The notes below the pieces were generated by a model, which saw only the letters and a program-made list of their open reading frames with translations, was not told the origin of the DNA and did not search any database. The translations under genes and the position numbers were made by a program. Source: Streptococcus suis (GTDB lineage Bacteria; Bacillota; Bacilli; Lactobacillales; Streptococcaceae). From it: a DNA stretch of 60,914 nucleotides. This document shows positions 1 to 12,097 of this stretch, one piece after another (positions within the stretch are counted from its first letter, which is position 1; each line of letters begins with the position of its first letter). Where the stretch lies: assembly GCF_002960425.1 (NCBI RefSeq), contig NZ_POIZ01000004.1:1-60914 (forward strand). The letters are read 5' to 3'.

Positions 1-74
1 AGGGAAGCCTTTTTATATTGTACAAATAGCCACGATTCTGGCAAAAAGACCGACTATCAGACCAATAAACAGAA

Positions 75-145
75 AAAGACAAACGCCTCTTAAGTGTTTG
101 TCTTCAATCTGAAACTAGGCTGAATGTTCAGTCTAGTTTTCTTTT
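75..145. terminator. Two consecutive stem-loops downstream of the HAD gene
   Basis: A perfect 9-bp stem (AAGACAAAC / GTTTGTCTT) spans about 79-106. A second stem (AAACTAG-CTGAA / TTCAG-CTAGTTT) spans about 112-136 and is followed by a T-rich run on the plus strand. They sit just past the stop of the minus-strand HAD gene and could terminate transcription from either side. The first 74 bases show no gene. Confidence 0.6.
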
Positions 146-774
146 TACCCCAAAATAGTTGGTAGTTCTTTCAATGAAGCAACTACCCAATCGCTCTTCC
201 AATTACCGTTTTCTCTTGTGTACTTTCCAAAACCTGTCAGTATTCGTACAGTATACATTCCCAAGGATTTAGCGGGCAGAATATCATTATCATATCGGTC
301 ACCAACATAGACAGCCTTATCTGCTGGAAGGCCAGACTCCTCTAAAGCGAGCTTGAATATTCTCAAATCTGGTTTGCATACACCAACCTCTTCAGAGAGA
401 ATTATCAGTTGAAAATAGGAGCTAATTCCCCACTCTTTTAGCAGTTCTTTCACACTACCAGACTGATTGGCAATAATCCCCAATCGATAGTTTTGTGATA
501 ACTTCTCTAAAATATCTATTGTTTCAGGATACAAGCTCACCCCCTCATTCGTCCATAAAGGACGTGGCGCGGACTGTGTAAAATATTGCCAGGCCGCACG
601 AACTGGGTCCAACGACTTATGAGCATACTCCACCATTTTCTTTTTATAAGAATCTGCTGAGACCTCTATATCAAGTGACTGTAACTTCTTCACACACTTG
701 TCTATATAGAATCCATAAGCAGCCTCTTCATCTAAAAGCGTCGAACCCAAATCAAAAAATATCCACTCTATCAT
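145..774 (-). CDS. HAD-superfamily hydrolase
   Basis: This is a soluble phosphatase-like protein of about 209 residues. HAD motif I is visible at the N-terminus as FFDLGSTL: the nucleophile Asp is present, but the usual second Asp is Gly, as in some HAD subfamilies. Motif II is IIANQSG, motif III is the Lys in CKPDLRIF, and motif IV is VGDRYDND, so the fold and the magnesium site look intact. A helical cap lies between motifs I and II, as in subclass I. The longest frame begins at an ATG at 786, but the second ATG at 774 has GGAGAG just upstream and puts motif I at the usual distance from the N-terminus. The substrate cannot be read from sequence. It stands alone, about 220 bp beyond the eno stop. 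Confidence 0.85.
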   Translation of the reverse strand: MIEWIFFDLGSTLLDEEAAYGFYIDKCVKKLQSLDIEVSADSYKKKMVEYAHKSLDPVRAAWQYFTQSAPRPLWTNEGVSLYPETIDILEKLSQNYRLGIIANQSGSVKELLKEWGISSYFQLIILSEEVGVCKPDLRIFKLALEESGLPADKAVYVGDRYDNDILPAKSLGMYTVRILTGFGKYTRENGNWKSDWVVASLKELPTILG

Positions 775-856
775 CCCACTCTCCATCTCTTTTCAAAATT
801 AGAATACTTAAATTAGTCTGTTTTTTTAGAATATCATTTTATCAATATCAAGGCAA

Positions 857-890
857 AGAAAACTCTCCAGAAAAACCTAGAGAGTTTTAC
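857..890. terminator. Stem-loop between eno and the HAD gene
   Basis: The arms AAAACTCTC and GAGAGTTTT flank a short loop at about 859-886. It lies between the minus-strand genes eno and the HAD hydrolase and probably contributes to eno transcript termination, although the flanking T-run is short. Confidence 0.45.
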
Positions 891-905
891 TAATTTCTCG
901 CTTTG

Positions 906-995
906 CTAGCTCGGGGATAAAACAGTCCACCGGACTTGTTTTTATTATAACCCTCGTTATACTAACTCGGGGATAAAACAGTCCGACGGACTATT

Positions 996-998
<3 letters not shown>
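906..998 (-). terminator. eno terminator made of two tandem repeat units
   Basis: The sequence CTCGGGGATAAAACAGTCC occurs twice (about 910-928 and 966-984). Each copy ends in a small hairpin, AGTCC-ACC-GGACT or AGTCC-GAC-GGACT. On the minus strand each hairpin is followed by a T-rich stretch, so both look like intrinsic terminators directly behind eno. The second copy abuts the eno stop codon. Confidence 0.6.
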
Positions 999-2417
<1,419 letters not shown>

Positions 2418-2445
2418 TTGCCTTTTTGCACTATTATGCTATACT
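2418..2445 (+). promoter_or_regulatory. Promoter of the YueI-family gene, probably giving a leaderless mRNA
   Basis: An extended -10 element, TGCTATACT (-10 hexamer at 2440-2445), lies 16 bp after a weak -35 TTGCCT. The start codon begins at 2452, where transcription should start, and no Shine-Dalgarno sequence is present. Confidence 0.5.
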
Positions 2446-2451
2446 AAAACT

Positions 2452-2901
2452 ATGACTGATTTACATACAACTATCCTACAAAAAGCTTCTGGCGAAACCC
2501 GCCTAAACCCTGATCAACAACGTCAATACATGGGGACCTATCGCGAACGTGTTGTACTAGTTCTCACATTTGATGAATTGGTTCATGAAAATGTCAACAG
2601 CCGTTTTGACACTATCTGCCAAAAACTAGCCTCTCATTATCTTCCTCTCTTTCTCAAACTATCACCATCCTTGTCGGATAAGCAACAAATTTCCTTAATG
2701 AAAGTTGCTCAAACCTATGGCATTACGTCTGCTATCATCGATGAGAAAATCGGGCAATCTCCTTATGCTCTGGTCTTTCATACAGACCATGCTATTGACA
2801 TGGAAGATATTAGCTTGGCAACCACCTTTCCAAATCTTGTACAAACTGTAGAAAAAAAGGAAGATACAAAACCTTCCTTCTGGAAAAAACTATTTGGTTA
2901 A
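2452..2901 (+). CDS. YueI family protein (DUF1694)
   Basis: This is a 149-residue cytoplasmic protein of the YueI / DUF1694 family, whose function is not established. The conserved N-terminal pattern is visible: GETRLNPDQQRQYMGTYRERV, followed by the beta-strand VVLVLTFDELV, where the family has a YLGTFRERV-like motif. The length agrees with the family. The ATG lies about 7 bp after an extended -10 box with no ribosome binding site, which suggests leaderless translation. The stop codon shares the palindrome TTAA with the convergent glycerate kinase gene. Family assignment is good; the role is unknown. Confidence 0.85.
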   Translation: MTDLHTTILQKASGETRLNPDQQRQYMGTYRERVVLVLTFDELVHENVNSRFDTICQKLASHYLPLFLKLSPSLSDKQQISLMKVAQTYGITSAIIDEKIGQSPYALVFHTDHAIDMEDISLATTFPNLVQTVEKKEDTKPSFWKKLFG

Positions 2902-4034
2902 TTCTCTTTTTTCACAGTCATTCTTCCACCTAACTGGAGCATTCTCGCCACCTGTTCTGCCGTGCGGATCAGGTTTTTTTCTGCATATTTTAGCGTGTTT
3001 TCCAAACTGTCAACACTTGCGATAATCGGAAATGCGGCGCAGATATTTTCAAAAGGAAAATCAGGAAGATCATCCTTCAAACTACCACAAATGGCAATGA
3101 TGGGAATGCCTGCTGGTGTTCGTCTAGCCACTCCTACAGGAGTTTTTCCAGCCAAACTTTGAGCATCCATCCGTCCTTCACCTACAATAACTAGGTCAGC
3201 CTCAGCAACCACTTGTTCAAAGTCCAACTGATCTAAGACAAAATCAATGCCTGTCTGAATATGGGCTCCTGCAAACTGCACCAAACCTGCTGCCATCCCA
3301 CCACCTGCACCAGCTCCAGCCAATGTCAAGATTGCTGGGTTAACGAAATGATAAAAGGCAGCCAGCTCCTCGTCCACGCGCTCAAACTCTTCCGCTGCTA
3401 GTCCCTTCTGACCAGCAAACACATAGGTGGCGCCCTTAGGACCACAGAGTAAATTATCCACGTCCGTTACCAAATCAATCTGAACAGACGACAAATCAAT
3501 ACCTATGTCTTCTTGGGAAAAGTTCACAATCTTACCCAGATTGGCACCAATGGCTTCAAGCTCCTGACCCGATTGATCATAAAAATGAAAGCCCAGGGCC
3601 GATGCCATTCCAATACCGCCATCATGGCTGGCAGAACCACCAATTCCGATGAAAAACTGGTCGGCACCTTTCTGCACCAGTTCAACCAGCAGTTCACCCA
3701 CTCCTCTAGTAGAAACTAGCAAAGGATTTCTTTTTTCTAGCGGAATACTGGCTAGTCCTACTATCTCAGCCATTTCAAATACAGCAAGACCATCTCGCAT
3801 TGCATAGGTAACACATATCCTATCCCCAAATGGTCCTGTCACTTCTGTCTGGTATTTCTCCAAACCCAAGGCCTGCGTCAAACTATCAAGAGTTCCTTCA
3901 CCTCCATCACCCAAAGGAAGCAAGTCATACTTTGCCTGTGGATAGACCTTTGAAAATCCCTTTTTGATTGCTTGGGCGACCTCTTCTGCTGTGAGAGATT
4001 CTTTAAAGGAATCTGGTGCAATTAGAATACGCAT
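2898..4034 (-). CDS. glxK: Glycerate kinase (GlxK/GarK family)
   Basis: This kinase phosphorylates glycerate with ATP and feeds lower glycolysis; which hydroxyl is phosphorylated cannot be told from sequence. The protein is about 378 residues, normal for family 1. It starts RILIAPDSFKESLTAEEVA and contains GDGGEGTLD, the glycine-rich GIGGSASHDGGIGMASALG, GAGAGGGMAAGL and VGEGRMDAQSLAGKTP, all typical of the family. The longest frame starts two codons earlier at 4040, but the ATG at 4034 has AAGGTGGG at a better distance. It converges on the YueI gene with overlapping stop codons. Confidence 0.95.
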   Translation of the reverse strand: MRILIAPDSFKESLTAEEVAQAIKKGFSKVYPQAKYDLLPLGDGGEGTLDSLTQALGLEKYQTEVTGPFGDRICVTYAMRDGLAVFEMAEIVGLASIPLEKRNPLLVSTRGVGELLVELVQKGADQFFIGIGGSASHDGGIGMASALGFHFYDQSGQELEAIGANLGKIVNFSQEDIGIDLSSVQIDLVTDVDNLLCGPKGATYVFAGQKGLAAEEFERVDEELAAFYHFVNPAILTLAGAGAGGGMAAGLVQFAGAHIQTGIDFVLDQLDFEQVVAEADLVIVGEGRMDAQSLAGKTPVGVARRTPAGIPIIAICGSLKDDLPDFPFENICAAFPIIASVDSLENTLKYAEKNLIRTAEQVARMLQLGGRMTVKKEN

Positions 4035-4139
4035 GAACATCCCACCTTTCTATATCATTGTAGCACTCCGTCTCAAGTCTTTCAAGATGAGGGAGAGGTT
4101 TTCCTGAAAATATGATATACTAAAACAAAGGAGATTCCT

Positions 4140-4790
4140 ATGTATCAAACCATTTTATTCGACCTTGACGGCACCCTAACAGATTCCGGACAAGGTATCC
4201 TACATTCTGTCGCCTATGCACTGGACCAAATGGGGATTGATGAGCCTGACCTTGCTAATTTACAACGCTTTATCGGTCCACCCCTCTATGAATCCTTTTC
4301 CCGCTTTTATCAGCTAAATCCAGCAGACACTCAAGCTGCTGTCGATGCCTTTCGGGTCTATTTTAAAGACAAGGGAATGTTTGAAAACCAGCTTTACGAT
4401 GGCATTCTGCCACTCTTGGAAGGCCTGAAACAAGCAGGAAAGACCTTGGCTATTGCCACCTCTAAACCAGAAGTCTTTGCCAAGCAAATTCTGGAATATT
4501 TTGACATCGCCCACTACTTTGATGTCATTGCAGGAGCCAGTCTGGATAGTAGCCGCATTAGCAAGACTGATGTCATCTCCTATGCCTTAGCACAGCTGGA
4601 CCACGATCCGCAAACAACCATTATGGTCGGGGACCGTGAACACGATATAGAGGGAGCCCAGGCCAACCAACTAGCTTCCATAGGTGTCCTCTACGGCTAC
4701 GGAAATCGACAAGAACTGGAAGAAGCAGGTGCTAGATGGATTATCGAAACCGTTCCTGATTTGCCAAAACTCTTGCTTATGCAAGATTAG
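4140..4790 (+). CDS. HAD hydrolase, phosphoglycolate phosphatase-like
   Basis: This is a 216-residue HAD subfamily IA phosphatase. Motif I is LFDLDGTLTDSG at residues 6-17, motif II is IATSKPE, motif III is the Lys in RISKTDVI, and motif IV is MVGDREHDIEGA. The cap begins with the FIGPPLYESF signature common in phosphoglycolate phosphatase / PpaX-like proteins. AAAGGAG lies 7 bp before the ATG, and an extended -10 box (TGATATACT) lies at 4113-4121. It is probably transcribed alone. The physiological substrate is not certain; metabolite repair of phosphoglycolate or a pyrophosphatase role are both possible. Confidence 0.88.
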   Translation: MYQTILFDLDGTLTDSGQGILHSVAYALDQMGIDEPDLANLQRFIGPPLYESFSRFYQLNPADTQAAVDAFRVYFKDKGMFENQLYDGILPLLEGLKQAGKTLAIATSKPEVFAKQILEYFDIAHYFDVIAGASLDSSRISKTDVISYALAQLDHDPQTTIMVGDREHDIEGAQANQLASIGVLYGYGNRQELEEAGARWIIETVPDLPKLLLMQD

Positions 4791-4822
4791 AAAAAGCCAG
4801 CTATGCAACTGACTTTCATTTA

Positions 4823-5458
4823 TTATAAGCTATCCAAAATCTCTATTAGTTTGTAGAGATTTTTTTCATTGATTTGATAAGGAGCCTGTTCCTGCACAAT
4901 GGGCTTGGCACAGAAAGCCACACCAAGACCTGCTCCTTGAATCATCGGTAGGTCATTAGCACCATCTCCCATAGCAATCGTTTGTGATACATCCAAGCCA
5001 TTTTCAGCCGCCCAGGCTTCCAAACACGCCTTTTTAATATCCTTGGTCACAATATCTCCCAAAACCTGACCAGTCAAGACACCGTCCACTACTTCCAAAC
5101 GATTGGCGCGAACATAATCCAATTCCAACTGCTCTGCAAGGCGGTCCACTGTTTCATGAAAACCTCCTGACACAACCGCAACCTTGAAACCACGTGCCTT
5201 TAATTCTGCTACTAGCTCTGCCGCTCCTGGTGTAAAATGAATTTTTTCCATGATCCGATCGAAAACAGAAACAGGCAAGCCCTTCAACAAGGCAACACGC
5301 TCACGTAATGCTTCTTCAAAATCCAATTCTCCACGCATAGCACGTTCTGTAATGGCTGCAACCTGCTCGCCTACACCCGCTTCCTCACCAAGAAGGTCAA
5401 TACCTTCTTCCAGGATGAGCGTTGAATCCACATCCATGACCAATAAACCTTTTGTCAT
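4823..5458 (-). CDS. serB: Phosphoserine phosphatase
   Basis: SerB removes phosphate from O-phosphoserine, the last step of serine synthesis; SerA and SerC are encoded 30 kb away in this window. The protein is about 211 residues. The HAD motif I VMDVDSTLI is at residues 7-15, motif II is VVSGGFHET, the motif III Lys lies in TKDIKK, and motif IV is AMGDGANDLPMI; all are intact. The longest frame runs 12 codons further upstream, but the ATG at 5458 gives the family's usual N-terminus (TKGLLVMDVD) and has AGGA upstream. It follows ezrA in the same direction with a 50-bp gap and is likely cotranscribed with it. Confidence 0.95.
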   Translation of the reverse strand: MTKGLLVMDVDSTLILEEGIDLLGEEAGVGEQVAAITERAMRGELDFEEALRERVALLKGLPVSVFDRIMEKIHFTPGAAELVAELKARGFKVAVVSGGFHETVDRLAEQLELDYVRANRLEVVDGVLTGQVLGDIVTKDIKKACLEAWAAENGLDVSQTIAMGDGANDLPMIQGAGLGVAFCAKPIVQEQAPYQINEKNLYKLIEILDSL

Positions 5459-5508
5459 TTTCCTATCCTTTCTTGTATAAAAATAAAAAGCCAAAGATGG
5501 CTCTTTAT

Positions 5509-7233
5509 TTAGTAACGAATTGCTTCTCTTGTTTTTTCGTAAGAACGAACAAATCGTTCTGTTACGCCAGGTTCAACTGTTTCCAAGGCAAATGAAATTT
5601 CTTCAAAGGCTGCTTGGTAGTCAAAATCTCGTTCGAAAATGTCTAAGGAACGATTGAAGGCTGCTTGAATTCCTTCATCAGTTGAACGATAACGGTTAGA
5701 ATACTGTAGGAGTTGCTCTGTCAAGGTCGCGTTTTGGACGATGAGATAGGCAAGCTCTTCTAATTGATTCATATCGTAGGTCGCATTTTCCAACAAACGA
5801 TTAACAACTTCAATGTTGATACGCTTGTAGTCCAATTCTGCAATCAAGGCTTCCACATGATCACTTGTTCTAAAGAAGTTTGTCAAGAATTCTGCTGGGA
5901 TACCTGGTAGATTGCGTTTCTCCATATAGCGTTTGAGAGTGTGCAACTTATTGATATAAAGGGTTGCTTTCTTGCGCGCTGTACTTTCTGATACTTCTTG
6001 TGATTTGAGGTACTCAGCCAATACAATTTGTTCTTCTTCGATTTCTTTCAAACTAGAAAGCGAATGTTCCAAGCGTTCTTCCAAGATTGAGTAAGCCACT
6101 TGTGGTGTCTCAATCCCCTCAACACTCTCAGCTACGACGATTTCAATGGTTTCCAAACGTTTTTTCAGCTGGTTGATACGAGAAAGCTTGCTATCTGCCA
6201 AGAGATAGTTGGCATTTAGACGTTGACTTTCTTCATCCAAGAGCTTGGTATTTTGTACCACGTGCTCCAAGAATTTTGGCAAGTTCTTGCTAATCTTATT
6301 AGCGGACTTATTCGCCTCAATCTCACGATTAAAGAGCTTATACAAGTGATCAATCTTGCCTTGAATACCTTCATTTTCAGCTTCTGCAGCATCCAAATCA
6401 AAGGAAACAATCAAGGCAGTATTTTCACGAATTGAAACGCGGATATTTTGGAATTGGGACTCGATATTTCCTTCTGTAAACAAGTAGTTTTGCTCCACAA
6501 GTTTACGATAGCCTGATTCCAAATCTTCCAACTGTTCTGGAAAATCCTTGCTCACACGTTCAATCAAATGAGGAATGCGATCCATAATCTGATTGAGGGC
6601 AATCATATGCTCCTCAGTCTTATCAAGGATTTCAGAAGCTTCAATCGGATCTCCAGATGAATTGAGCATAACAAACTCTGAGAACTCAACTTCAATATTC
6701 TTCAGTTGTTTTTCAAGTTCTGGCAGGGTTTCTCCAAAACTTTCAGAATTATCACGAACAGCGGCTTGTAGATTTTCAAACAAATCCAAGGCGTGTTTGA
6801 CACGACCAGAGTTCTTCTCCTCTTGTTCTTTCAAATCCATCAAACCGTGACGGATAGAAGCAATGTCTTCTTCAATCAAGTCGATTTGGCTTTCAATGCT
6901 ATCAATCGCATTTTTTGCACTGACAAAACGGAATGAATTGTTAAAGGCTTCTGCTTCAAAAATATGATTTTCAATATCGGCAAATGAATTGAGAGAAAGG
7001 TCTACCCATTTCTGATTCCACTCACGGAAGGAAACCTGACTTTGACCAATCAAGTGAAGGGATTTTACCGCTTCAACTTCTTCATTTACAGGGAGGTTAA
7101 ATAGCTCTTCCTTGCGCTCTTCTAATGCAACCAAGAGGTTGTCATTGCGTTTGCGAACAATCAGGCAGGCTACATAGGCAACGATTAAGATAATAACAAT
7201 CGAAACGATTAAGATGATTGTTCCTGTAGGCAT
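5509..7233 (-). CDS. ezrA: Septation ring formation regulator EzrA
   Basis: EzrA is a membrane-anchored FtsZ-binding protein that coordinates septal and peripheral cell-wall synthesis. The 574-residue length is standard. One N-terminal transmembrane helix (about residues 4-26, [19 protein letters not shown]) is followed by a basic stop-transfer RKRND. The rest is a long, Glu- and Leu-rich coiled-coil region of the spectrin-like EzrA type. AAGGAGA lies 6 bp before the ATG. It lies downstream of gyrB and upstream of serB, a conserved streptococcal order. Confidence 0.97.
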   Translation of the reverse strand: MPTGTIILIVSIVIILIVAYVACLIVRKRNDNLLVALEERKEELFNLPVNEEVEAVKSLHLIGQSQVSFREWNQKWVDLSLNSFADIENHIFEAEAFNNSFRFVSAKNAIDSIESQIDLIEEDIASIRHGLMDLKEQEEKNSGRVKHALDLFENLQAAVRDNSESFGETLPELEKQLKNIEVEFSEFVMLNSSGDPIEASEILDKTEEHMIALNQIMDRIPHLIERVSKDFPEQLEDLESGYRKLVEQNYLFTEGNIESQFQNIRVSIRENTALIVSFDLDAAEAENEGIQGKIDHLYKLFNREIEANKSANKISKNLPKFLEHVVQNTKLLDEESQRLNANYLLADSKLSRINQLKKRLETIEIVVAESVEGIETPQVAYSILEERLEHSLSSLKEIEEEQIVLAEYLKSQEVSESTARKKATLYINKLHTLKRYMEKRNLPGIPAEFLTNFFRTSDHVEALIAELDYKRINIEVVNRLLENATYDMNQLEELAYLIVQNATLTEQLLQYSNRYRSTDEGIQAAFNRSLDIFERDFDYQAAFEEISFALETVEPGVTERFVRSYEKTREAIRY

Positions 7234-7321
7234 GTAAATCTCCTTAGTTCATAGTAATTACTAGAAAATATCGCTTTATTATACCATAAATCTCTAGCTT
7301 ATGCACTTGTTTTCTCAGTTT

Positions 7322-9367
<2,046 letters not shown>

Positions 9368-9384
9368 CTACAATAGTACCCAAC

Positions 9385-9393
9385 ATTATACCA
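9385..9393 (-). promoter_or_regulatory. gyrB promoter (extended -10)
   Basis: On the minus strand TGGTATAAT is an extended -10 box with the TG dinucleotide one base before TATAAT. A -35 box is not clear. It precedes gyrB by about 110 bp. Confidence 0.5.
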
Positions 9394-9417
9394 TATTTTT
9401 CGTAAAATTCCCACCAA

Positions 9418-9449
9418 AAAAGGAGCTGAATTTCTTCCTCAGCTCCCTA
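9418..9449 (-). terminator. Terminator after the DJ-1 family gene
   Basis: A GGAGCTGA / TCAGCTCC stem is followed on the minus strand by a run of T. It ends the rodA / DJ-1 transcript ahead of gyrB. Confidence 0.75.
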
Positions 9450-9469
9450 CTTTTGAACACTTTGCTCCG

Positions 9470-10009
9470 CTAATTTTTATGAACCATGACTTTTGCAAGG
9501 CCTTGACCATCGCCACCAAGCAAGTCAACCAATTTGTAAGCAAAGTCCAAGCTGGTACCTGCACCTCGACTGGTAATAATTGGTCCATCTACGACTACAT
9601 TTTCTGCAAGATGAATACCAGTGGAAATATCCGCTTCTTTCCCTGGGAAACAAGTATAGCGACGACCATCCAGTAAACCAGCCCTATCAAGAACAATTGG
9701 GGCTGCACAGATAGCCGCAACGTATTTCTCATTGGCTACTGCTTTTTGCAACTCAGCAATCAAACGGTCATCATCGCGGAGATTGGTGGAACCGGGCATG
9801 CCTCCTGGCAGGACAATCAAATCATACTGGCTCAAATCCCCATCAAATAGACAATCCGCTTCCACCTTGATAGCGTGCGAACCCTCTACACGAATACTGG
9901 TTAAACCGACCATATCACACTGAAAACCAGCTCTTCGCAAAATATCAACGGGGGCTAAGGCTTCAATTTCTTCAAAACCATTTGCCAAAACAACTGCGAT
10001 TTTTACCAT
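9470..10009 (-). CDS. DJ-1/PfpI family protein
   Basis: This 179-residue protein is of the DJ-1/ThiJ/PfpI superfamily, with a flavodoxin-like fold. Members act as glyoxalase III, deglycase-like or chaperone proteins. The Glu of VLANGFEEIEA is the conserved acidic residue near the nucleophile. The nucleophilic elbow Cys is in AAICAAPIVLDRAGLL, and VLPGGMPGSTNL is the conserved glycine loop. The longest frame begins with TTG at 10018, but the ATG at 10009 matches the family N-terminus (KIAVVLANGFEE). It starts 13 bp after the rodA stop, so it is cotranscribed with rodA. The exact reaction is not settled by sequence. Confidence 0.9.
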   Translation of the reverse strand: MVKIAVVLANGFEEIEALAPVDILRRAGFQCDMVGLTSIRVEGSHAIKVEADCLFDGDLSQYDLIVLPGGMPGSTNLRDDDRLIAELQKAVANEKYVAAICAAPIVLDRAGLLDGRRYTCFPGKEADISTGIHLAENVVVDGPIITSRGAGTSLDFAYKLVDLLGGDGQGLAKVMVHKN

Positions 10010-10022
10010 AGTAACCAACTTT

Positions 10023-11240
10023 CTAACGTTCTAACGTAATTTTTCTATATTTGCGTGATCTCACTTCTTCTTTTTCATCTGCTAGATGCGACTGGTAACT
10101 CATGGACAGTACCAAACCAACCCCAATCAGATTGGATACCATTGAAGAACCACCTTGGGAAATAAAGGGAAGGGGAATTCCCGTTAAAGGCAATAGCCCC
10201 GTGGCTGCTCCAATATTTTCAAAAACATGGAAAAGAAGCATCATAATGTATCCTGTTGAAATGTAAGTATAGTAGCGATTATTGGATTTTAATGTAATCC
10301 GCAACATCCGATAAATTAGCAACAAATACAAGCCAATTAAGACTGTCCCACCGATAAAACCAAAATCCTCCCCAATAACAGTAAAAATCATATCACTTTC
10401 TCGAACGGGAATCAGCAGATTTGTTTTATTGAACCCCAAACCTTTCAATCCACCGCTACCGATGGCAATCAAACTTTGAGCCTGTTGATAGGTCGTTGAT
10501 TGTGCGTGTTTGAAGGGGTCTAGCCAAGCTGAAATACGGTTGATTTTATAGGTGTCCATCCCCATATTATGCAGGAAGGTTGTTCCACCTGGAGATACAA
10601 AAATCAGCATGAAACCACCAACCAGGACCAAGACCGTCAAAGCTGTCGGCAGGAGGATTTTCCATGACACACCAGACAAGAGGACCATGCCACTGAAGAT
10701 GGCGATAAATACCAAGGAAGTTCCCAAGTCACTTTGCAAGGCTAATAAAACCAAGACAGGTAGTGTAAATAGGGTCATATAACCAATCAACATAAAATCT
10801 TCTCGAAGACCTCGTTCAGTATGGTGCTTATGGAAGGTGACAATAACCCTTGCAATCATGACAATATAGGATATTTTCATAAATTCCGACGGCTGAAAGA
10901 GGGTCATTCCTCCAATGGTTACCCAGTTTTTCGCACCTGTCGAAGCCACTAAATCTGGACTATAGAAGAATAGGGGAAGGACCATCAAGCCTAGACCAAG
11001 CACGTATAAAAACGGTGTTATCTGCCAGAGAAACTTGGTAGAAAAGAACATCACCAGGAATGCTGCCACAATACCAATACCAATCCAAGCAACCTGCTGC
11101 CCCACCATTTGCAACACACTATTGGGATAGTCTTGACTAACCGCGATAAAAAGGGCTATGATCCCTGCAACCAATAAAAAAAAGACTGGTAAAATGAGAG
11201 AATAGTCCACACGACTATCTATACTTCCTCTGTATTTCAT
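10023..11240 (-). CDS. rodA: SEDS family peptidoglycan glycosyltransferase RodA
   Basis: SEDS proteins polymerise lipid II together with a class B penicillin-binding protein. This one has about 405 residues and roughly ten transmembrane helices. The family signature near the C-terminus is clear (GLLPLTGIPLPFISQGGSS), and ISAWLDPF carries an Asp at the site expected for catalysis. RodA rather than FtsW is inferred from the position next to gyrB, as in other streptococci. The ATG at 11240 has GAGG 8 bp upstream and is preferred to the one at 11252. It is followed closely by the DJ-1 gene. Confidence 0.88.
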   Translation of the reverse strand: MKYRGSIDSRVDYSLILPVFFLLVAGIIALFIAVSQDYPNSVLQMVGQQVAWIGIGIVAAFLVMFFSTKFLWQITPFLYVLGLGLMVLPLFFYSPDLVASTGAKNWVTIGGMTLFQPSEFMKISYIVMIARVIVTFHKHHTERGLREDFMLIGYMTLFTLPVLVLLALQSDLGTSLVFIAIFSGMVLLSGVSWKILLPTALTVLVLVGGFMLIFVSPGGTTFLHNMGMDTYKINRISAWLDPFKHAQSTTYQQAQSLIAIGSGGLKGLGFNKTNLLIPVRESDMIFTVIGEDFGFIGGTVLIGLYLLLIYRMLRITLKSNNRYYTYISTGYIMMLLFHVFENIGAATGLLPLTGIPLPFISQGGSSMVSNLIGVGLVLSMSYQSHLADEKEEVRSRKYRKITLER

Positions 11241-11292
11241 CAAAAACCTCATACTTTCATTTTTAAGAAACTCTATTCACCAGCAAAGTGCT

Positions 11293-11336
11293 GAACTGTG
11301 AATACAGTTCTAAATATAGCTTTTAACATTATAGCA
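11293..11336 (-). promoter_or_regulatory. rodA promoter with a dyad in the 5' leader
   Basis: On the minus strand an extended -10 element TGCTATAAT (11328-11336) lies about 90 bp upstream of rodA. Just downstream of the start point is a perfect dyad, GAACTGT-GAAT-ACAGTTC (11293-11310). The dyad could be an operator or a leader hairpin; I do not recognise the regulator. Confidence 0.45.
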
Positions 11337-11492
11337 AAAAAAACGAAAAGGCTCTAGCAGGAACAAAAATCATCTGGATTGAATAGCAAATACCATAAAT
11401 TTTTTATGCACCATTCAGCCAAAAACTATGTAAGAATACTAAGTGTCCTGTACTCATTTTCCTGCTAGCTTTATGAAAATTTTTTACTATTT

Positions 11493-11633
11493 GAAGCAGG
11501 GGCAACGATTAAAGAAGTCCAGGAACGACTAGGGCATGAAGATATAAAAACAACTATGAATATTTACGCTCACGTTACGGAAAATACAAAAGAAAAAACG
11601 GCTGAAAAGTTTGCCCAATTTTTGGGAATGTAA
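11493..11633 (+). pseudogene. C-terminal remnant of a tyrosine recombinase (phage/ICE integrase)
   Basis: A 46-codon open stretch reads EAGATIKEVQERLGHEDIKT and continues with TMNIYAHVTENTKEK to a TAA at 11631. This is the C-terminus of a tyrosine recombinase: the RLGH motif holds a conserved Arg-His pair, and the Tyr of NIYAHVT is the nucleophile position. Upstream, only about four further codons (FLLF) look family-like before a stop codon. The catalytic domain's first part and the whole N-terminus are missing, and there is no start codon. A stem-loop (CCATTCC / GGAATGG, 11675-11697) follows. It marks an old excised or decayed integrative element. The rest of the 11253-11734 interval holds only the rodA promoter. 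Confidence 0.85.
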
Positions 11634-11674
11634 CGCCAGCCGTTACCATTTCCGTTACCATTTCAAAAAGAAAA

Positions 11675-11700
11675 CCATTCCCATAGCTCAGGAATGGCTT
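11675..11700 (+). terminator. Stem-loop after the integrase remnant
   Basis: CCATTCC and GGAATGG form a 7-bp stem with a 9-base loop. It sits about 40 bp after the remnant's stop and just past the rpmE2 stop on the other strand, so it may serve either. Confidence 0.45.
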
Positions 11701-11734
11701 AAAATCAACGTTTCTAACGGTTTTATAACGCTGA

Positions 11735-11977
11735 TTATTTGAGACCGTATTTTTTGTTGAACTTGTCCACACGTCCATCTGCTTGAGTGAACTTTTGACG
11801 TCCAGTGTAGAATGGGTGTGAGTCTGATGAAATTTCCACACGGATCAATGGGTAAGTTTCACCTTCGAATTCTACTGTTTCACTAGTTTTCTTAGTTGAA
11901 CCGCTAAGGAACTTGTAACCAGTAGTTGTGTCCATGAAGACAACAGTGCGATATTCTGGATGGATATCTTTTTTCAT
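11735..11977 (-). CDS. rpmE2: 50S ribosomal protein L31 type B
   Basis: This is an 80-residue ribosomal protein of the zinc-free (type B) L31 class. It begins [20 protein letters not shown] and lacks the Cys pairs that bind zinc in type A. The conserved [17 protein letters not shown] segment (here [17 protein letters not shown]) is present, and the C-terminus [11 protein letters not shown] is typical. The longest frame starts at 12043, but the ATG at 11977 has AAAGGAAT upstream and the family N-terminus. It is a single gene; the integrase remnant lies directly downstream. Confidence 0.97.
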   Translation of the reverse strand: MKKDIHPEYRTVVFMDTTTGYKFLSGSTKKTSETVEFEGETYPLIRVEISSDSHPFYTGRQKFTQADGRVDKFNKKYGLK

Positions 11978-12097
11978 TATAAAAATTCCTTTCTGCCATG
12001 GTCTCTTTCCGAGCCATAGATTATAACCATTTAAGTTTACCAAAACTTTTTTCTTCTGGCAAGTCTTTTTACCTATTTTTCAAATATTTTTAGTACA

